Positions 11,840 to 24,585 are shown, numbered from the stretch's first letter. The stretch is DNA of 64,000 bases from Pontederia crassipes (GCA_030549335.1 CM060193.1:64202646-64266645); one strand, 5' to 3'. The notes: generated by a model not told the origin, from the letters alone. Program-made: numbers and translations.

Positions 11840-14308
11840 TGTAACGTCTCCAAAATTGCCCCTCCTGCCACGTAGACAGTCAGATTGACCCTGGAAGCGT
11901 TACACTGCCTATTGCACTATTGATCTTGACTATTCAACAAAATAGCATATGTGACACCAATATAATAATAATTATAGTAAAGGACTTTAATGCGGAAGTT
12001 CAATAGTCGAAATATTATAGAAAATGACTTTAATGCGGAAGTTCGATAGTCAAAATATCAAAGGCATAGTTCACCCATACATGTGACAACAAGATGATAA
12101 GATATCATAAATATCAATGAGTTCAATTAGCGGAAGGAGATTCAATAAGCGGAATAGCATGATGTCTATGAATAATATGAGAATCATAACACTGAATCCA
12201 ACTAAAGTAAACTTGATGATAAAGTAGTCATGTGCAGCAATCTCCAAGCTCTGTGCCCTCCAACACCTCATCAGTTAGCGGTCTCACCTGCAAAATCCCA
12301 TTGCAGGGGAATCGAATACCCATGAGCAAAAAGTTCAGTACAATAGCAAATAGACGATGAAATAAGGATCAATGATAATAATGAAATCAATGTATCAATC
12401 TCTAACAATATCATTGTCTATGCTTTATTCTTACTATAACTATTCTTTGTCTTTACTCTGTATAATCTTTACGATACCATGTTCCATGCTTTACTATACT
12501 TTACTTTACCATACTCTATGCTTTACTTTACAGTACTCTGCTTTACATTGCTTTACATTACAGTACTCTATTTTGCATTGCTTTACTTTACAATACTCCG
12601 CTTTACATTGCTTTACATTACATTGCTTTACTATGAGTTGCACTACGTCTTTTACATTACTATAATATTCTTAAAGTTAGTTGTCCTATGCGAGCTCGAC
12701 TTTGTTAGATTGGGATACCAGGGGTGCCTTTCTGAACCTTTGAAGCCAATAAGCCCATAAAAGAAAAAGGGGTGGGTGTTAATACCTCACACAGTTCAGA
12801 AGGTAGGTGGAAGAAATCCTACAATTCAGGAACAATGGTCAATTAAGAAACATGTAGATTCACTGTCTCCTTAGCTAGCTAAATGTCCCTCTGGCACAAT
12901 ATAATAATCTCTGGGGGAAGGAGTGTGACTATTGCATCACCCTTCGTTCGAGATACAAGTGGGAGAAAACTTGAAATCTTAGAAATAATGGTCATTGAAG
13001 ATAGTAACTTCGCTGTCCCCTCAGCTAACTGCCTATCCCTCCTTTGCTTTAACTCTGATCTTTGCTTTAAACTTTGGAGGCGACACATAGCAATCCCATG
13101 TCTTTGTCTTTACTTTATTTATCTTTAGTCATCGTGAAATATATGATTTAGGACTCAACTGGGCATTAATATCTGTACAATAGGACTCATCCAGCATAAG
13201 TGAACTGGTTAGAGTCTCGGTTATGATTTGGAGTGGGTCAATCCGATTAGGTCAGACCAAAGGGTCTGACTGTCGGACCGGTCGACCGTTCCTGATGGAT
13301 CGGTCGACCGTTCTCTAGCACCGGTCGACTGTTCCTGGTGGACCGGTTGACCGTTTCTCTGGCACCGGTCGACCGATCCTCTTGGATCGGTCGGCCGTGT
13401 TCATGGTTGATTAGAGGATCGATCGACCGCTTGCATAGGCCAGTTGACCGATTGCAAAATCAGGCGGACGTGCATTGCGCGTCGGATCGGTCGACCGATC
13501 GGATGTCCGGTTGGCTGATCGTGAGATCAGATCTGTCCATTGACAGATAGATTGATCGACCACCATCGTGAGACCGATCGACCGATCAATAAGAACTCGT
13601 ATGAGTTCTGTACGCAGATCGGTCGACCGCTGATAAAATCGGTCGACCGGTCCCTGCGATAAAACAGGGCCATCAGACTTCTTCTCCATTTCCGGCGACC
13701 TTCTGACCGTCAAATGACGCCGACAACAATACGAAAAACGTAGGAAATCTCCTTAAGATCATAATGAACTAATCCTACGCATTAAACAATCGCTATTTCA
13801 TCATTTAGGGATTTAGAACACTAAGGGTACCTTTTTGTTCGAAATTCGCCGGCGAACTGCGCGTCGACCGTTCGATCATCGGTTGTCCTCGACTGTTGGA
13901 ATGGGGCGCCCGTGCCTTGAGCGCATAGAGGAGGGTCGAGATGCGTCGAGTGGATGTTGGATGAGCCGTGGTTCGTCCGTGGTCGAGCTCCGTTCATTTG
14001 TCGTGCGTCCGCCGGAGTTGCAGAAGACGAAGAAGAAGGAGGTGGTGGAAAGAACGACGGCCGGCAGAAATCCAAGGGGCAGGCGCGAGGTCGCCCTCAT
14101 GTCCTGCCTTTATAGGATCGGCCGGTCAGGAGGCCGGTCGATCGTGGCGCAAATCAGGGGAGGATTCACCTCCCATGTCGGCCGTTTTTTGCCGTTCTAG
14201 TTTCCTTTTTTTTAATTCGATTTGAATTCTGAATAAATTCTTCATTAATTTCTTTGATTTCCAATTCATTAATGTGATTTACTTATGTTAAAAATTTGAT
14301 ACGTTACA
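11840..14308 (-). repeat. 5' LTR of the Ty3/gypsy element (complete)
   Basis: This 2469-bp LTR begins TGTAACGT and ends ACGTTACA on the plus strand, a perfect 8-bp terminal inverted repeat with the expected TG...CA ends. The primer-binding site adjoins the inner edge. The outer flank starts GTATT, but the matching target-site duplication lies beyond the left window edge and cannot be checked. The internal palindrome cluster is at 13270-13660, and CTTTACATT repeats lie near 12480-12640. Open frames inside it are not supported as genes. Confidence 0.95.
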
Positions 14309-14650
14309 GTATTATACATTAATTACTTGATATATTTTACTAGTTTTTTTTTCATTTTTTGATTTCTTAATACTAATAAATATGTACTTGATACAAATTT
14401 ACGAGGGAAAAATTATAAATTTGTAGTAAAAGAGGTTTCTTTAGCAAGATTATCGAATTTTTCTATAACATAAGAAACATAAACAAAAATTATGAATATA
14501 AATTAATAATATGATTAACCATATATAACACAAAAGTTGATTTGATAGACAATTAGAGAGTTACTATTCGAAAGAAGTTGATTGGCACAATCGATTAATG
14601 GTGTCTCGAGTAATTTGAAGGTCAATTTTTGAAGTCACTATTTTTTGTTA

Positions 14651-14716
<66 letters not shown>

Positions 14717-16471
14717 CACTCTTTTATCCTGTCTTTAAATTAATTAAGTATTAATAATCTTGTGCATCCAAATGTATAATATATTATATACTTTTTCTTT
14801 CAATTTTCTATATAAGTATATATACGAAATGGACACTGGAGGGACGCATTAAAAAAAGTACTATTCGAGACTTTTATTTTGTTTTCATTATATTGAGACA
14901 TTTGTCATATTTTTCTTGTCAACGCGTTACATTACAGTAAATAACAATATAAATAATAGACAATCAAGATATAAATAATATAAATTAGTAAAGTCATATT
15001 TGGGATGTTGATATAAATAATAAATTAATAAATATTTTTCTTGTCATATTTTCTATATAAGTCAGATCTTTGGGATGTTGACTTTGGCAACGCGTTACAT
15101 TACAGTAAAGTCGACAAAATAACAATATAAATAATAGACAATCGCAATTCACAACTCCTCCACTTTCTTGTCTCGATCTCCACGTCTTCTCCTTTTGGAC
15201 GTATCAAGATATATGGCCAAAGAAATGAAAAAAAAAGACTAAGGTCCACGTTGATAATATTTTAAATTTGAACATAATTGTAATCTTACATGGTCATCTC
15301 ATATACGTTTTAGCAGAATTCTCCTATGGGATAGGTGATTCATAATTGATTTATTTTCTTATTCTATTTTGAAGGATTAATTCAGAGTCTCGGTCGATTT
15401 GTAATTCCTATCATTTATCAAAGAGAGTACTTATATAAAATTTCTAACAGAGATCCATCCTTGTAATCATCGTTATTTCATAATAAAAATAGTCGTCGCT
15501 TATTCTTCATGTTCTTCTGTATTTCGTGCGATCTCTCTCCTTCTTTTCGTAATAGTTGAGATCCACATTGTTTCTATAATTCTATTAATTATCTACTATA
15601 TATATATTAGTACTATTACTTTTTTACGTATACTAATCGATCTTGGTTTGATTTCTGAATTCGTTCAATAGATAAGGGAAAAAAATGTTTTCGTTTCCAC
15701 ATTGCAAAGCCCTGGCCATTAAAGTCGCCACGGATCCTTCTTTCGTTTGCGTGTGTGATAAAATCTTCTTCTGTTTTATTTATGATTCGTGATTATAATA
15801 ATTTAAAATATGTACAAGAAATAAACATCTATATAACAACAATGTCACAATGGACCTGGAATTTCTTTGGAATTTCAACCCCGTGGACAAAAAAAGTAAA
15901 ATATATAGATACATTTTTCATATGTTCAAAATGTACAATTTGAGTGTGTGATAAAATCTTCTTTTTTTAAAAAAAATTATGATTGTGATACGTAATTATA
16001 ATAATTCAAAACATGCATAAGAAATAAACATTTAGGGGTGGGTCGACCTCAACCTTGGATCGAGTTTGAATTTTTCGACCCAAATCAATCCGACTCGATA
16101 TGAAGATTCATTTTTTTATTTTTAGCATAAAATATTAAAATAAAATATTTTAAATATTTAAATATTTTTTAAAAAATTATTTTATACTTTCAAATAAATA
16201 TTATATAATATTTTTATATTAAATAATAGAAAAAAAATAAGAATATAATTTTAAAAAAATGATGGCCGAATAATTTAACTACTTGACTCGATTTAATTCG
16301 GCCCGTGAACACCCTAAAACAACTATATATCAATATCAAGACCTAGAATTTCTTTGGAATTTCAACCCCGAGGACAAGAAAAAAAAATGTAGATACATTT
16401 GTCGGTGTGTTCAAAATGCACTATAATTACATATCACCTTCCCCACGCTCACTTCCAAGCAACCCCATCCC
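14309..16471. other. AT-rich intergenic DNA upstream of the NAC gene
   Basis: There is no gene here. It holds an AT dinucleotide microsatellite (14657-14716). A diverged direct repeat contains AACGCGTTACATTACAGTAA near 14920 and 15090. A possible MITE-like block lies at about 16032-16316, with GGGGTGGGTCGACC at the left and CCCGTGAACACCCTAA at the right. Confidence 0.7.
14657..14716. repeat. AT microsatellite
   Basis: A run of alternating AT interrupted by a single C. Simple sequence repeat. Confidence 0.95.
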
Positions 16472-16478
16472 TATATAA
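16472..16478 (+). promoter_or_regulatory. TATA box of the NAC gene
   Basis: TATATAA lies about 128 bp upstream of the ATG at 16600, a normal plant core-promoter distance for a 5' UTR of about 95 bp. Confidence 0.65.
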
Positions 16479-16599
16479 ACGCAAGATGTTGTTGATTGTA
16501 TTATATATGCAATTAACCCACGTACTCGATATAAAGCTCCTGGATCTGCATGCTTAATTATTTCTCTTTTCTAAAATCAAAATTAGAACTTGCGTCGCC

Positions 16600-17657
16600 A
16601 TGAACATGGATCGCTTGGCTCCTGGCACGAGGTTCTTCCCCACGGAGGACGAGCTGCTCGAGTTCTACCTCCCCAACAAGCTGCTCCGCAACAGCACGAG
16701 GTCGTCGGACATCGACCTCATCATCCCCCTCGTCGACCTTTACAACCACGACGCGCCTCAGCTCCCCGGTACGTTACGTATACACGTCGGTGTGTTCTCA
16801 GGCCATGCATGCTGTAGGATCGTATATGTAGTATTAATTATCAGTTCAACGCTGCACTGCATGCATGGCAATGGCGATGTACGGTTTCCTGGTTGATCTC
16901 TTTGCTGATCGTGTGCATGTACGTTGCGTGCACAGGGATGTCAGGGGCAGCGAACAGGCACGATCCGGAGCAGTGGTTCTTCTTCTGCCCGAGGCAGGAG
17001 AGGGAGGCCCAGGGCGGGCGGCCGACGCGCACCACGCCGTCCGGCTACTGGAAGGCGACGGGCTCCCCGAGCTACGTCTACTCCAGATCCGGCGGCCGGA
17101 TCATCGGACAGAAGAAGACCTTGGTCTTCTACAGGGGGCGAGCGCCCAGCGGCAGGAAGACCATCTGGAAGATGAACGAGTACAAGGCGGTCGACGATCA
17201 AACCGAAGCACCTCCGGGGCATCCGCCGCAGGTGACCTAACCGGGCACTTGATTGCGCGTGAGATCGATCTTATACTTCTTAAAATCGGCACATGTTTTT
17301 GTTCTTGTTTGGTTGCAGTTGAGGAACGAGTTGGGCCTGTGCCGAGTGTACATCAAAACGGGGACGCTGCCGAGGTCATTCGACCGCCGGCCTCCTCCGG
17401 CGGTCGACGGCGGAGCCGGAGGGGCGGCGACGCGGCGGCGGGCGCACGTGGTCCCTTCCTCGTCCTCGAACGCCAGCGCGCAGCCGGACACGACGGGCAG
17501 CTCTAATTTCGGATGCACCTGGTCACCCGGAGACGATGGCAGCTTGCAGCAGCTGCATGGTGCGGCAGCTGGAGGAGTAGACGCCATTGACTTGGACGCG
17601 TTCCAAGACAACGACTGGGATCTCTTGGCCGAGACGGATGCAGAGGACGTTAATTAA
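16600..17657 (+). CDS. NAC-domain transcription factor, ANAC090/ANAC061-like
   Basis: Three exons, 16600-16768, 16936-17231 and 17319-17657, join in phase to give 267 residues. Introns start GTACGT and GTGACC and end CACAG and TTGCAG. The NAC domain fills about residues 7-165. It contains [17 protein letters not shown] (subdomain A), [10 protein letters not shown] (B-C), the DNA-contact region [18 protein letters not shown] and [11 protein letters not shown] (C-D), and LCRVYIKTG (E). NAC proteins dimerise and bind CGT-containing promoter sites in the nucleus. The 'EQWFFF' and 'PSYVYS' variants resemble the small ANAC090/ANAC061 group linked to senescence and salicylate control. That subgroup call is from remembered family features. 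The C-terminus (about 100 residues) is low-complexity and ends acidic ([13 protein letters not shown]), a plausible activation region. Exons are GC-rich, unlike the flanks. Confidence 0.93.
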
Positions 17658-17692
17658 TTAAGTCGTTAACAACATTTTGCTGCCTTGTTGAT

Positions 17693-17698
17693 AATAAA
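17693..17698 (+). terminator. Poly(A) signal of the NAC gene
   Basis: AATAAA lies 36 bp after the stop codon in AT-rich DNA, consistent with a short 3' UTR. Confidence 0.55.
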
Positions 17699-17699
17699 A

Positions 17700-18785
17700 T
17701 ATTAAACTTAATTCCCTTTTAGTCTGTTGTCATTAGGTTAATACCGGTTGATCTTTCCTTCTAAGTTGATCAAATGTGGAGAAGACATGTTGCCACGTCA
17801 CTTGATTTCTATTTTTATGTTTAACGATCAAGACAATATGTATGAGAAACTCTCAATAAGAAAATTGATCTACTGTGACGAAAATTTTTATCACAAAATA
17901 GTGAAAATTCATCATTATTAATAATAATAATATAATCGATTGATCATAATTAATTAAGCCACAAAATTTTTTTGTGACAAATTAAACATTTTATGATCGT
18001 ATTTTCATCACAAAATTGACATAAATATTTTAGAAAAAAAATTAAAAGATTAATTCCTCATAATTCTATGACTATTTTTATCATATTTTGTAATAAATTT
18101 TTTTCGTCATAATTTTTCATCACTTAAAGTCATTTTTTTGAAAATAAAATTGATTGCGAATCAAGAGTACAATATGTATATAAATCTCTTGAGAAAAAAA
18201 AATAATAGAGACATTATATAAAGACATGAAAATATGTTACATAAAATGGTCTTATAAATATATTTTTATTTTTTTTGTATTTTTTGTTAGTTATATTTTT
18301 ATTTGTTTTTAAATTCTACACGAGAGTTTATTATATTGTAGAACTATTTTCGAATATTAATTATCAATGACTTTCTAAGCTTTAACTAAAATAATAACAT
18401 TATTGATAATGACTCAAGTTTCAATCCAATTGTTAACTCTTTTTTCTATTCCTTATGGACTCTTCAAAGTTTGAATTTGTTATAAACTCACTCTTTATGT
18501 AGCCCGTTGTGGTGCGTTTGCTACTTCTAAATTTGTTGATAAGCACTGTTTTCCGTCTTGACTTAACGAAGAAATAAGTGGCTAACATGCGTTAACTCGG
18601 TTTTGACCTGGTCACGAGTCCACTTGACTCCACTCATTACAAGAAAACACCTCCAACTTTTCCGATTGACCATAACGACAAATTAAGAACCGTCCTGCAA
18701 GGAGAACGAATCAACTCATGCTTTCTGTGCCGTGCTAGCTGTTCTTAATTATGATGTCAATTAAAAGTAGACCCACGTAGCTAAT

Positions 18786-18824
<39 letters not shown>

Positions 18825-18970
18825 GTCTCTACACATATGCATATATGTTTATCTACTACCAACAGTACGAATAATAAAAGTAATAAAAAATTGTTGCCAT
18901 CTTTCAAACATGGTTATATATACTCTCTCTCTCTCTCTCTTTCAAACATGGTTCTATATAGTTAACTAGA
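17700..18970. other. AT-rich intergenic DNA with CT microsatellites
   Basis: No gene is seen. 17870-18150 is a degenerate, partly self-complementary block repeating 'TTTGTGACGAAAA/TCACAAAAT' words, probably an old MITE. CT dinucleotide runs lie at 18788-18825 and 18921-18940. Confidence 0.6.
18788..18825. repeat. CT microsatellite
   Basis: A run of about 19 CT units. Confidence 0.95.
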
Positions 18971-18971
18971 A

Positions 18972-19460
18972 TTTCCACTCGCTACTAAGATTTTTTTTAA
19001 GATTTTCGACGGCTAAATCTGAGTTTTTGTCGAATTTTTGAACAGATCGATGGTTGTAAAAAATTGTTCATCGATAAGAAATTTTTGACGGGTGCTAAAA
19101 TTCGTCGATATTTTTGACAAAGACATCCTTCGAAAATTTCGAAAACTATAAAAAAGTTGGCCGCCAATAATCGAAAATGGTCATGACCATTGGCCGATAA
19201 AGATGGAGATGGTGGTCAGAACTGGCCACGAGAGAGAGAGGACACACAGGAGAAAATCACGGGAGAAAGAGAGGCGGTGGCCGGATCAACCACCAGGGAG
19301 ACCAGGATCGTCGATCGGGTCGCCAGTCGACGGATGGATGGATCCGGTTGATAGGCGACGGATTCCGATGCCAGGTGACGAATCCGCCCGTATGCGGCCA
19401 GATTGGCTCGCCAGGCGGCCGGATTGGCTCGCCAGGCGGCCGATGAGACGGCAGGTAGTA
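18972..19460. mobile_element. Possible one-ended CACTA fragment
   Basis: The left part has a CTACTAAGATTTTTT start and words such as TTTCGACGG and TCGTCGATATTTTT. The right part is GC-rich with a direct repeat of GGATTGGCTCGCCAGGCGGCC near 19400-19440. Both resemble parts of the complete CACTA element at 27795-29410 (subterminal CGACGG words, then GCCAGGCGGCCGG repeats). No right terminus was found. The open frames across the GC-rich part are not convincing proteins. Confidence 0.45.
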
Positions 19461-20375
19461 CTACTTTCCAAAATTGAATTTTGCCTACCATGTACCTTTT
19501 TGGATGGCATAATTCGTTGCTCCATAGAATTGTTAAGAAAAAAAAAACATTAAACTAAGTTGTGTCCCATAACAACAGAGAACCAACAGAAACATGAGCA
19601 CTGCACCGTGCTCATAGTAGCCGTTACCTTTTTGTCTTCAGGGTTGTTACAACTTATGCTAATATTAATTAGAGAAGATACTCCATTAATTCACTCTTAA
19701 ATTAGTTAAAGACTAAAAGCAAACAAAGCTTTAACTATAATTTAAGTCAAAGTCTATAATACCGTTACTAAGAGATACAATTTGAATACTTAATGTTTTA
19801 AGTTGTTATGACATTTAGTTATCTTGGTACAAAAATAATATATATTTAAATAACGGTAACGAATTTGCTGTTTTTATGTATTTACTTCTCCGTTCATATA
19901 GTTACGATTGCTTTTTTTTTTCACTAATAGTAGTTACTTCTCCGTTCATAGTTTTCTATTGTGTAGTAAAAAAAAAATAATAGATAAACTTGCAAGAAAA
20001 TTAAATATCATTCTCGAGTTAGATAATAGTGCATATAAAATTTTCTTAAAAAACTTATGCTTTATTTATTATCATATTATTTTCCTTATTAAGTTTGGTG
20101 AAGACAAAAAATCTTAATTATTAACTATAAATTTACAGCTGTTAACCTTTCAACTAATTTTCTTTGACGTGGTATCGATCACAATTTTCTTGAAAATAAA
20201 TATTCGGAGTACTAATAAAATTGCAAGAACATAAATAATATTTTTTTTATCAATTATTCTAGAATAAATAAAAAAGGAGAAAATTGTAATTATAACCATA
20301 GTTTAAACCTATTTCATGTTATATAGGAAAAGATAAAATCAAACAATCTTATCTTTTAAGGCAGAACTTGGTTAT
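19461..20375. other. AT-rich intergenic DNA
   Basis: No gene or recognised repeat is seen. It leads into the TATA box of the MYB-related gene. Confidence 0.6.
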
Positions 20376-20386
20376 TATATATATAA
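20376..20386 (+). promoter_or_regulatory. TATA box of the MYB-related gene
   Basis: TATATATATAA lies 67 bp upstream of the ATG at 20443. This would leave a 5' UTR of only about 35 bp. Confidence 0.55.
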
Positions 20387-20442
20387 GAAGATTAAACCCC
20401 TCTGTGAATCTTCAATCTTTAATCATACCACAATCTGTTGGC

Positions 20443-21585
20443 ATGGACTTCCCACAAAACCAATCTCCTTTTTCCTATTATAATTGTTCTCCACATCCTC
20501 CTCCTCTTCTTCTTCCTCATCTTCCCCCTCTTCTTCCTCTTCCTCCTCCTCCTCCTCTCCCTATTAGTGCTGCTGCTCCTGCTTCTGGTGCTGCTGCAAC
20601 CACGGGAACGACATGGATTCAAAGAGAGGACCCGACGTTCAAGGTGACTGCACCGGAGACTATGGGAACAGCATGGACTCAACGAGAGGATCAGATGTTG
20701 GAGGCGGTGCCGGCGGCGGCGCATATTCCAGTTGGAGTGCCGAACGGGTGGGTGCAGGTCGCCGGGCGAGCGCCCGAGGACAGCCGGCTTCTTACCCAAG
20801 AGGCAGCGCTAGCGGAAGAATACCGACGTCTGCTGCTGCAGCATTGCATGTCGAACCCACAACCACGGACATGGATAGTACCGAATAGTGCTCGCCTGGA
20901 TCCTCCGGCGAGTCTCGCCGTTGGCGCCGCGCCCAGGAATATTCACCGCCGATATAATGCTCCGCAAGAAGCGCAGCCCCACGCCGGACGGAATCAGCCT
21001 CCTGGCAGGTCCTGGTCCGAGGAAGAACACAAGTACGCAAATTTTTTATTCTACTGTTCCTTTTTTTCTTACGCCAACTACTTTTCTGTTATCCATGAAT
21101 TAATTTACACCAGAAGAAAAATTTTGACCTCCTCTCGGAGAAGGATAAAAAAAATTTAAATAGAAAAGAAAAATGAATTTATATATTTCAAGATTCTTTT
21201 TTTATTTCTTCATTTTATGTTTTTTTTTAGAACACAATAACAGTATGAGTGGAAGGCATCGTTTAAGAAACCAAAAAAAAAAAAAAGAAAGAAAAAAAAG
21301 TTACAGGACGCCGGACGTGTATTGTTTGGCATCCCTGTGATCGATGTTAATGTTGGTCGTTCGTGCGTGCGTGCGCGTGCGTGCGTGCGTGCATGCAGGT
21401 TATTTCTTAGGGGACTGGAAACGTACGGTAGAGGACACTGGACGGCGATATCGAGGAACGTGGTGTTGACGAGGACGCCGGCGCAGGTGGCCAGCCATGC
21501 CCAGAAGTTCTTCCTCCGGCAGGAGACCAAACAGAAGAAACGAAGTCGGAGGAACAGCATCCACGACATCACATCGTATGCATAG
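20443..21585 (+). CDS. MYB-related (DIVARICATA / SHAQKYF type) transcription factor
   Basis: Two exons, 20443-21032 and 21399-21585, join inside a lysine codon (AA|G) to give 258 residues. The C-terminal MYB repeat starts RSWSEEEHK at the end of exon 1. It continues [19 protein letters not shown] and [14 protein letters not shown], the hallmark of the plant 1R/R2R3-like SHAQKYF family (here SHAQKFF), then a basic tail ending [10 protein letters not shown] weaker first repeat ([13 protein letters not shown], then WVQVAGR) matches the N-terminal SANT of DIVARICATA-like proteins. A short duplicated copy ([11 protein letters not shown]) sits just before it. The N-terminus is proline/leucine low-complexity, encoded by CCT/CTC repeats (20497-20570). 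Nuclear DNA binding to I-box/GATA-type sites is known for the family. The protein ends directly after the second repeat, shorter than most relatives. Confidence 0.88.
21361..21398 (+). repeat. GTGC microsatellite at the MYB intron acceptor
   Basis: TGCG/GTGC repeats occupy the last bases of the intron, where a pyrimidine tract is expected, ending GCATGCAG. The acceptor is supported by perfect reading-frame agreement despite the unusual tract. Confidence 0.8.
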
Positions 21586-22529
21586 ATATTGGGCTGATTG
21601 ATTATTTCAGTCCATTTGTACGTTGCATTGCATGCACGCTCGATCTCATGGGTGTGCACGTTGCAATGGATTAGTTCCTCGTACGTAGGAGCATGCATGA
21701 GTTCTTAGTGCATGCATAGATACTTTTCCTTTTTCTGTTCTTTTAAGCTTGTTAGATCATGCGCATTTGTGCAAAGGAAGTTTAGTGTTAGAGCCACGAA
21801 CTGATCAGCTACAACACGACTTTTGCAAATATGAATGGAGTATGGATCAATGCTTTGAACACGTTGCCCTAGCTGACAAGTTTTATATTGCAACTAAGAT
21901 TATATGTAAAGCTATTTATTAATCTTTCGCTATCTTTTTCATTTCCCTTTTTTTTTTCCTCGTTAGCTTGCTGCTTCTCCATGTCAGATCTTTGTCTCCC
22001 TTCTCGTTAAATTTTGGCATGCTCTCCTACTCCCTAACTCTTATTTTTCCACTCTTGTTTATCTTTTCCACCCTTCTCCCGTCGCTTTCAAGTTCTCTCT
22101 CTCTCTCACTCTCTCTGCCAGTCTGGCGATGCCGTTGTTCCACAAGGTATATAACAGTGGACAGAGTTATAAGTTTGAAACCTTAACTTGCATCCATAAC
22201 GAAACTATAAGGAAACCATTAGATCAACTAGGACAAGACACAGCCTCATACAATGCAAACACAAAGATGCGCGTAAACTTGGTCGACCTGCTCCAACGTA
22301 GCCGGCGACGTCCGCGCAAAGCCGCAAGGAACAAACTCTAACTTCTATTAGCTCTACGAAGAGACATCGGGAAGGTTGCCTACGTACACGGCGTAAAAAT
22401 AGACAAGACGTCAAATTTGATCGATCCATCGTCCCAATCGCCATGCGCGCATGGCTCAAGAATCTCGCTGACACGAACACACTAAAGACGCGACAGAGCA
22501 GTTCATATTATTCCTACCTTAGTGCCAAG
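21586..22529. other. Intergenic DNA between convergent MYB-related and bZIP genes
   Basis: It contains the 3' UTRs and a CT-rich patch (22095-22120). No further gene is seen. Confidence 0.6.
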
Positions 22530-24585
22530 TTACCTTCCGTTGAGGTGCTTAAGCTTGGTGAGCTCTTTCCTCCTCCTCCTGGCCTCTGCTGTCGCAGCTG
22601 CATTCCCGGGCTTCTCGGGGGAGCGGGTGCAAACACTCTGCAGCCTTTCCTGCACACCTGTGGCACCGCGGGGGTCACCTTTGCCTTCCGGCGAGAGGCC
22701 AATGGTCATAGACAGGATGCCATTATCTTTCGAAGAAGACGTGAGAGCATGCTTGCCTCCGTGCATTCTTTCCGGCACACCTCTGCTGCTCGTGACAGTG
22801 TTTTCCTTCAGAATGTCGAACGCTGTTAAAAGGATCTGATCAGGTTTCCTGTCACTAACATGCGATTCATATTCGCCCCCCACTGAGAGAAAAGGATGAA
22901 GCGCCGATTGCCTTCTATCACTGTCATCAGCAGATACAGGGTTATGCGGACAAGTCACTGGGAGTTCACGGTCGAAAGGGTAATACCACGCGCAGGGTGG
23001 CGTATAGAGAGAGGCTGCACCAGCAGAACCGCTGGGATCTCCATGCCAATATAGTCCAGAGGCGCCATCAGAAGTTGATAGCCAAGGAAGAATGACGTGC
23101 GGGACGGAGGGTGACTTCCCATACTTGTTGAACGGCGGAGTGCTCGGGGAAGACGAGCATGACTCTGCCTCTGCGCTCGAAACACACGCAGTTTTCTCTG
23201 TTTTGGCAATCTGCAAATACTCTCAAAAGTGCCCCACATGAGCGGCACTGACAGGAGTAGATAGTCACCTGGGCACGACAAGAATGCGATCCACACAACA
23301 AATTGTGCATACCTGCTCCTTCAACTGCTCATTTCTGTCCCTCAGAGAGAGGTACTCTTTCAGAACATGTTCCTTCTCCTGCATTTTTGTTCAGGAGACC
23401 GGGCTTAGAACACCTGCATTAAACTCAATAAACAACCATGCTTCAGTGGCCGAGTAACATACCATCCTCATGTTCTTGTTCTCCATTGACAAATCAGCCA
23501 CCCTTCTGGTCAGCTCCTCGCGCAGCGCCTGAACATGGATACAAGACATTTGTGAGGTTTGATGAGCGACAGAGGAGGTATCGTTGAAATGGCAGGCAAA
23601 ATGAATTATTAGGGATAAGTAATGCGAACAAACAAGAAGGCGACTTGCAAGTGTAGCGAGACTGTTCGAGCATCATACCTGACGCCTGCGGATGGTCTGC
23701 CTAGCTGATTCCCGATTGGCCAAGATCCTGCGAAGTCTTCTCGCATCTTTCTCGGCCTACAACAGACCAGATCTAACAATGCATCTAAAAATCTAATTAC
23801 GATTTCAGAGCTCGAGAGTGTTACCTCAGTCAAGTTCTGTTTTGCTCTACCTCCGGTGTCGGAAATGTTATCGGCTGGACAACTACTGACGTTCAAGTCG
23901 ATACCTCCGTGGTTATGCTCCGTCAGCATCTGCATTCCTTCGTCAATTCTACCTTGTGAAGTTACATAGCCTTCATGGCCATCGTCATTCAGATGTTCCT
24001 GCAGCAAAAAATACTAACGAATTTGGCATAAAAAGGCCTGATGAAGGTCACTGGAGATTCCTAGCAGAAAGTGGCACAGAGGACAAATGCAAGCCGAGTC
24101 CTGTTTTGGTCGGAAGATCTTAGCAGGATCACACGCTAGAATTTGCATGAACAAGGATCATGGTCACGATCATGTCAAATTATGATTCTACCAGTGTTCT
24201 CTCGTGAGATTGAACAAGAATCCTGTGCAGCTAGAAATTGGAACGTGGGGAAATTATATACCTCCGATTTCGGGATGTTTGCTTCTCGCAAGCTCCTGAC
24301 CTGAGCTCTGACAGGGGACTCACTCTTGCTCCGCTTGTTGGACTCCGAATCCCGGGTCTCGCAGTAATCCCTCTCTCCGTTGCTGCTGTCCGCGCTCTCC
24401 ACCATCTGCTCTATCGGCGCCGCCATCCCTGCCAGGTCCGCGAGCGCCCGCGCAGCGTCGAGTTCGATCTCGACCATCCCTCGCTTCACTCCGCATTGCT
24501 CTCGCCTCGCCGGCGGCATTGACGACCACGGGTAGGGCAAACTCCGATCTCCACCGTCGCCGGAACTTTCGCACGAGGTCCTCAT
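22530..24585 (-). CDS. bZIP transcription factor with divergent basic region
   Basis: Six exons on the minus strand, 24585-24262, 23998-23825, 23756-23679, 23528-23463, 23378-23313 and 23210-22530, all break in phase 0 and give 462 residues. The basic region is RILANRESARQTIRRRQ (about residues 175-191), followed by a leucine-zipper-like helix through REELTRRVADLSMENKN and EHVLKEYLSLRDRNEQL. In the bZIP signature N-x7-R/K the last position is normally arginine or lysine. Here it is isoleucine (NRESARQTI). The N-terminus (108 residues) contains an acidic IELDAARALADLAG helix. The C-terminal 226 residues are serine/proline-rich and end in a basic RRRRKELTKLKH segment. The protein is presumably nuclear. 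Its group within plant bZIPs is not assigned, and the DNA target may differ from ACGT cores because of the isoleucine. Confidence 0.9.

Noticed and set aside
16865..17506. 213-codon plus-strand frame across the NAC exons
   Set aside because: Out of frame with the NAC domain and reads through both intron boundaries. The NAC motifs are in the other frames.
19203..19553. 116-codon frame, Arg-rich
   Set aside because: Falls in the GC-rich part of a CACTA-like fragment with a direct repeat. No domain.
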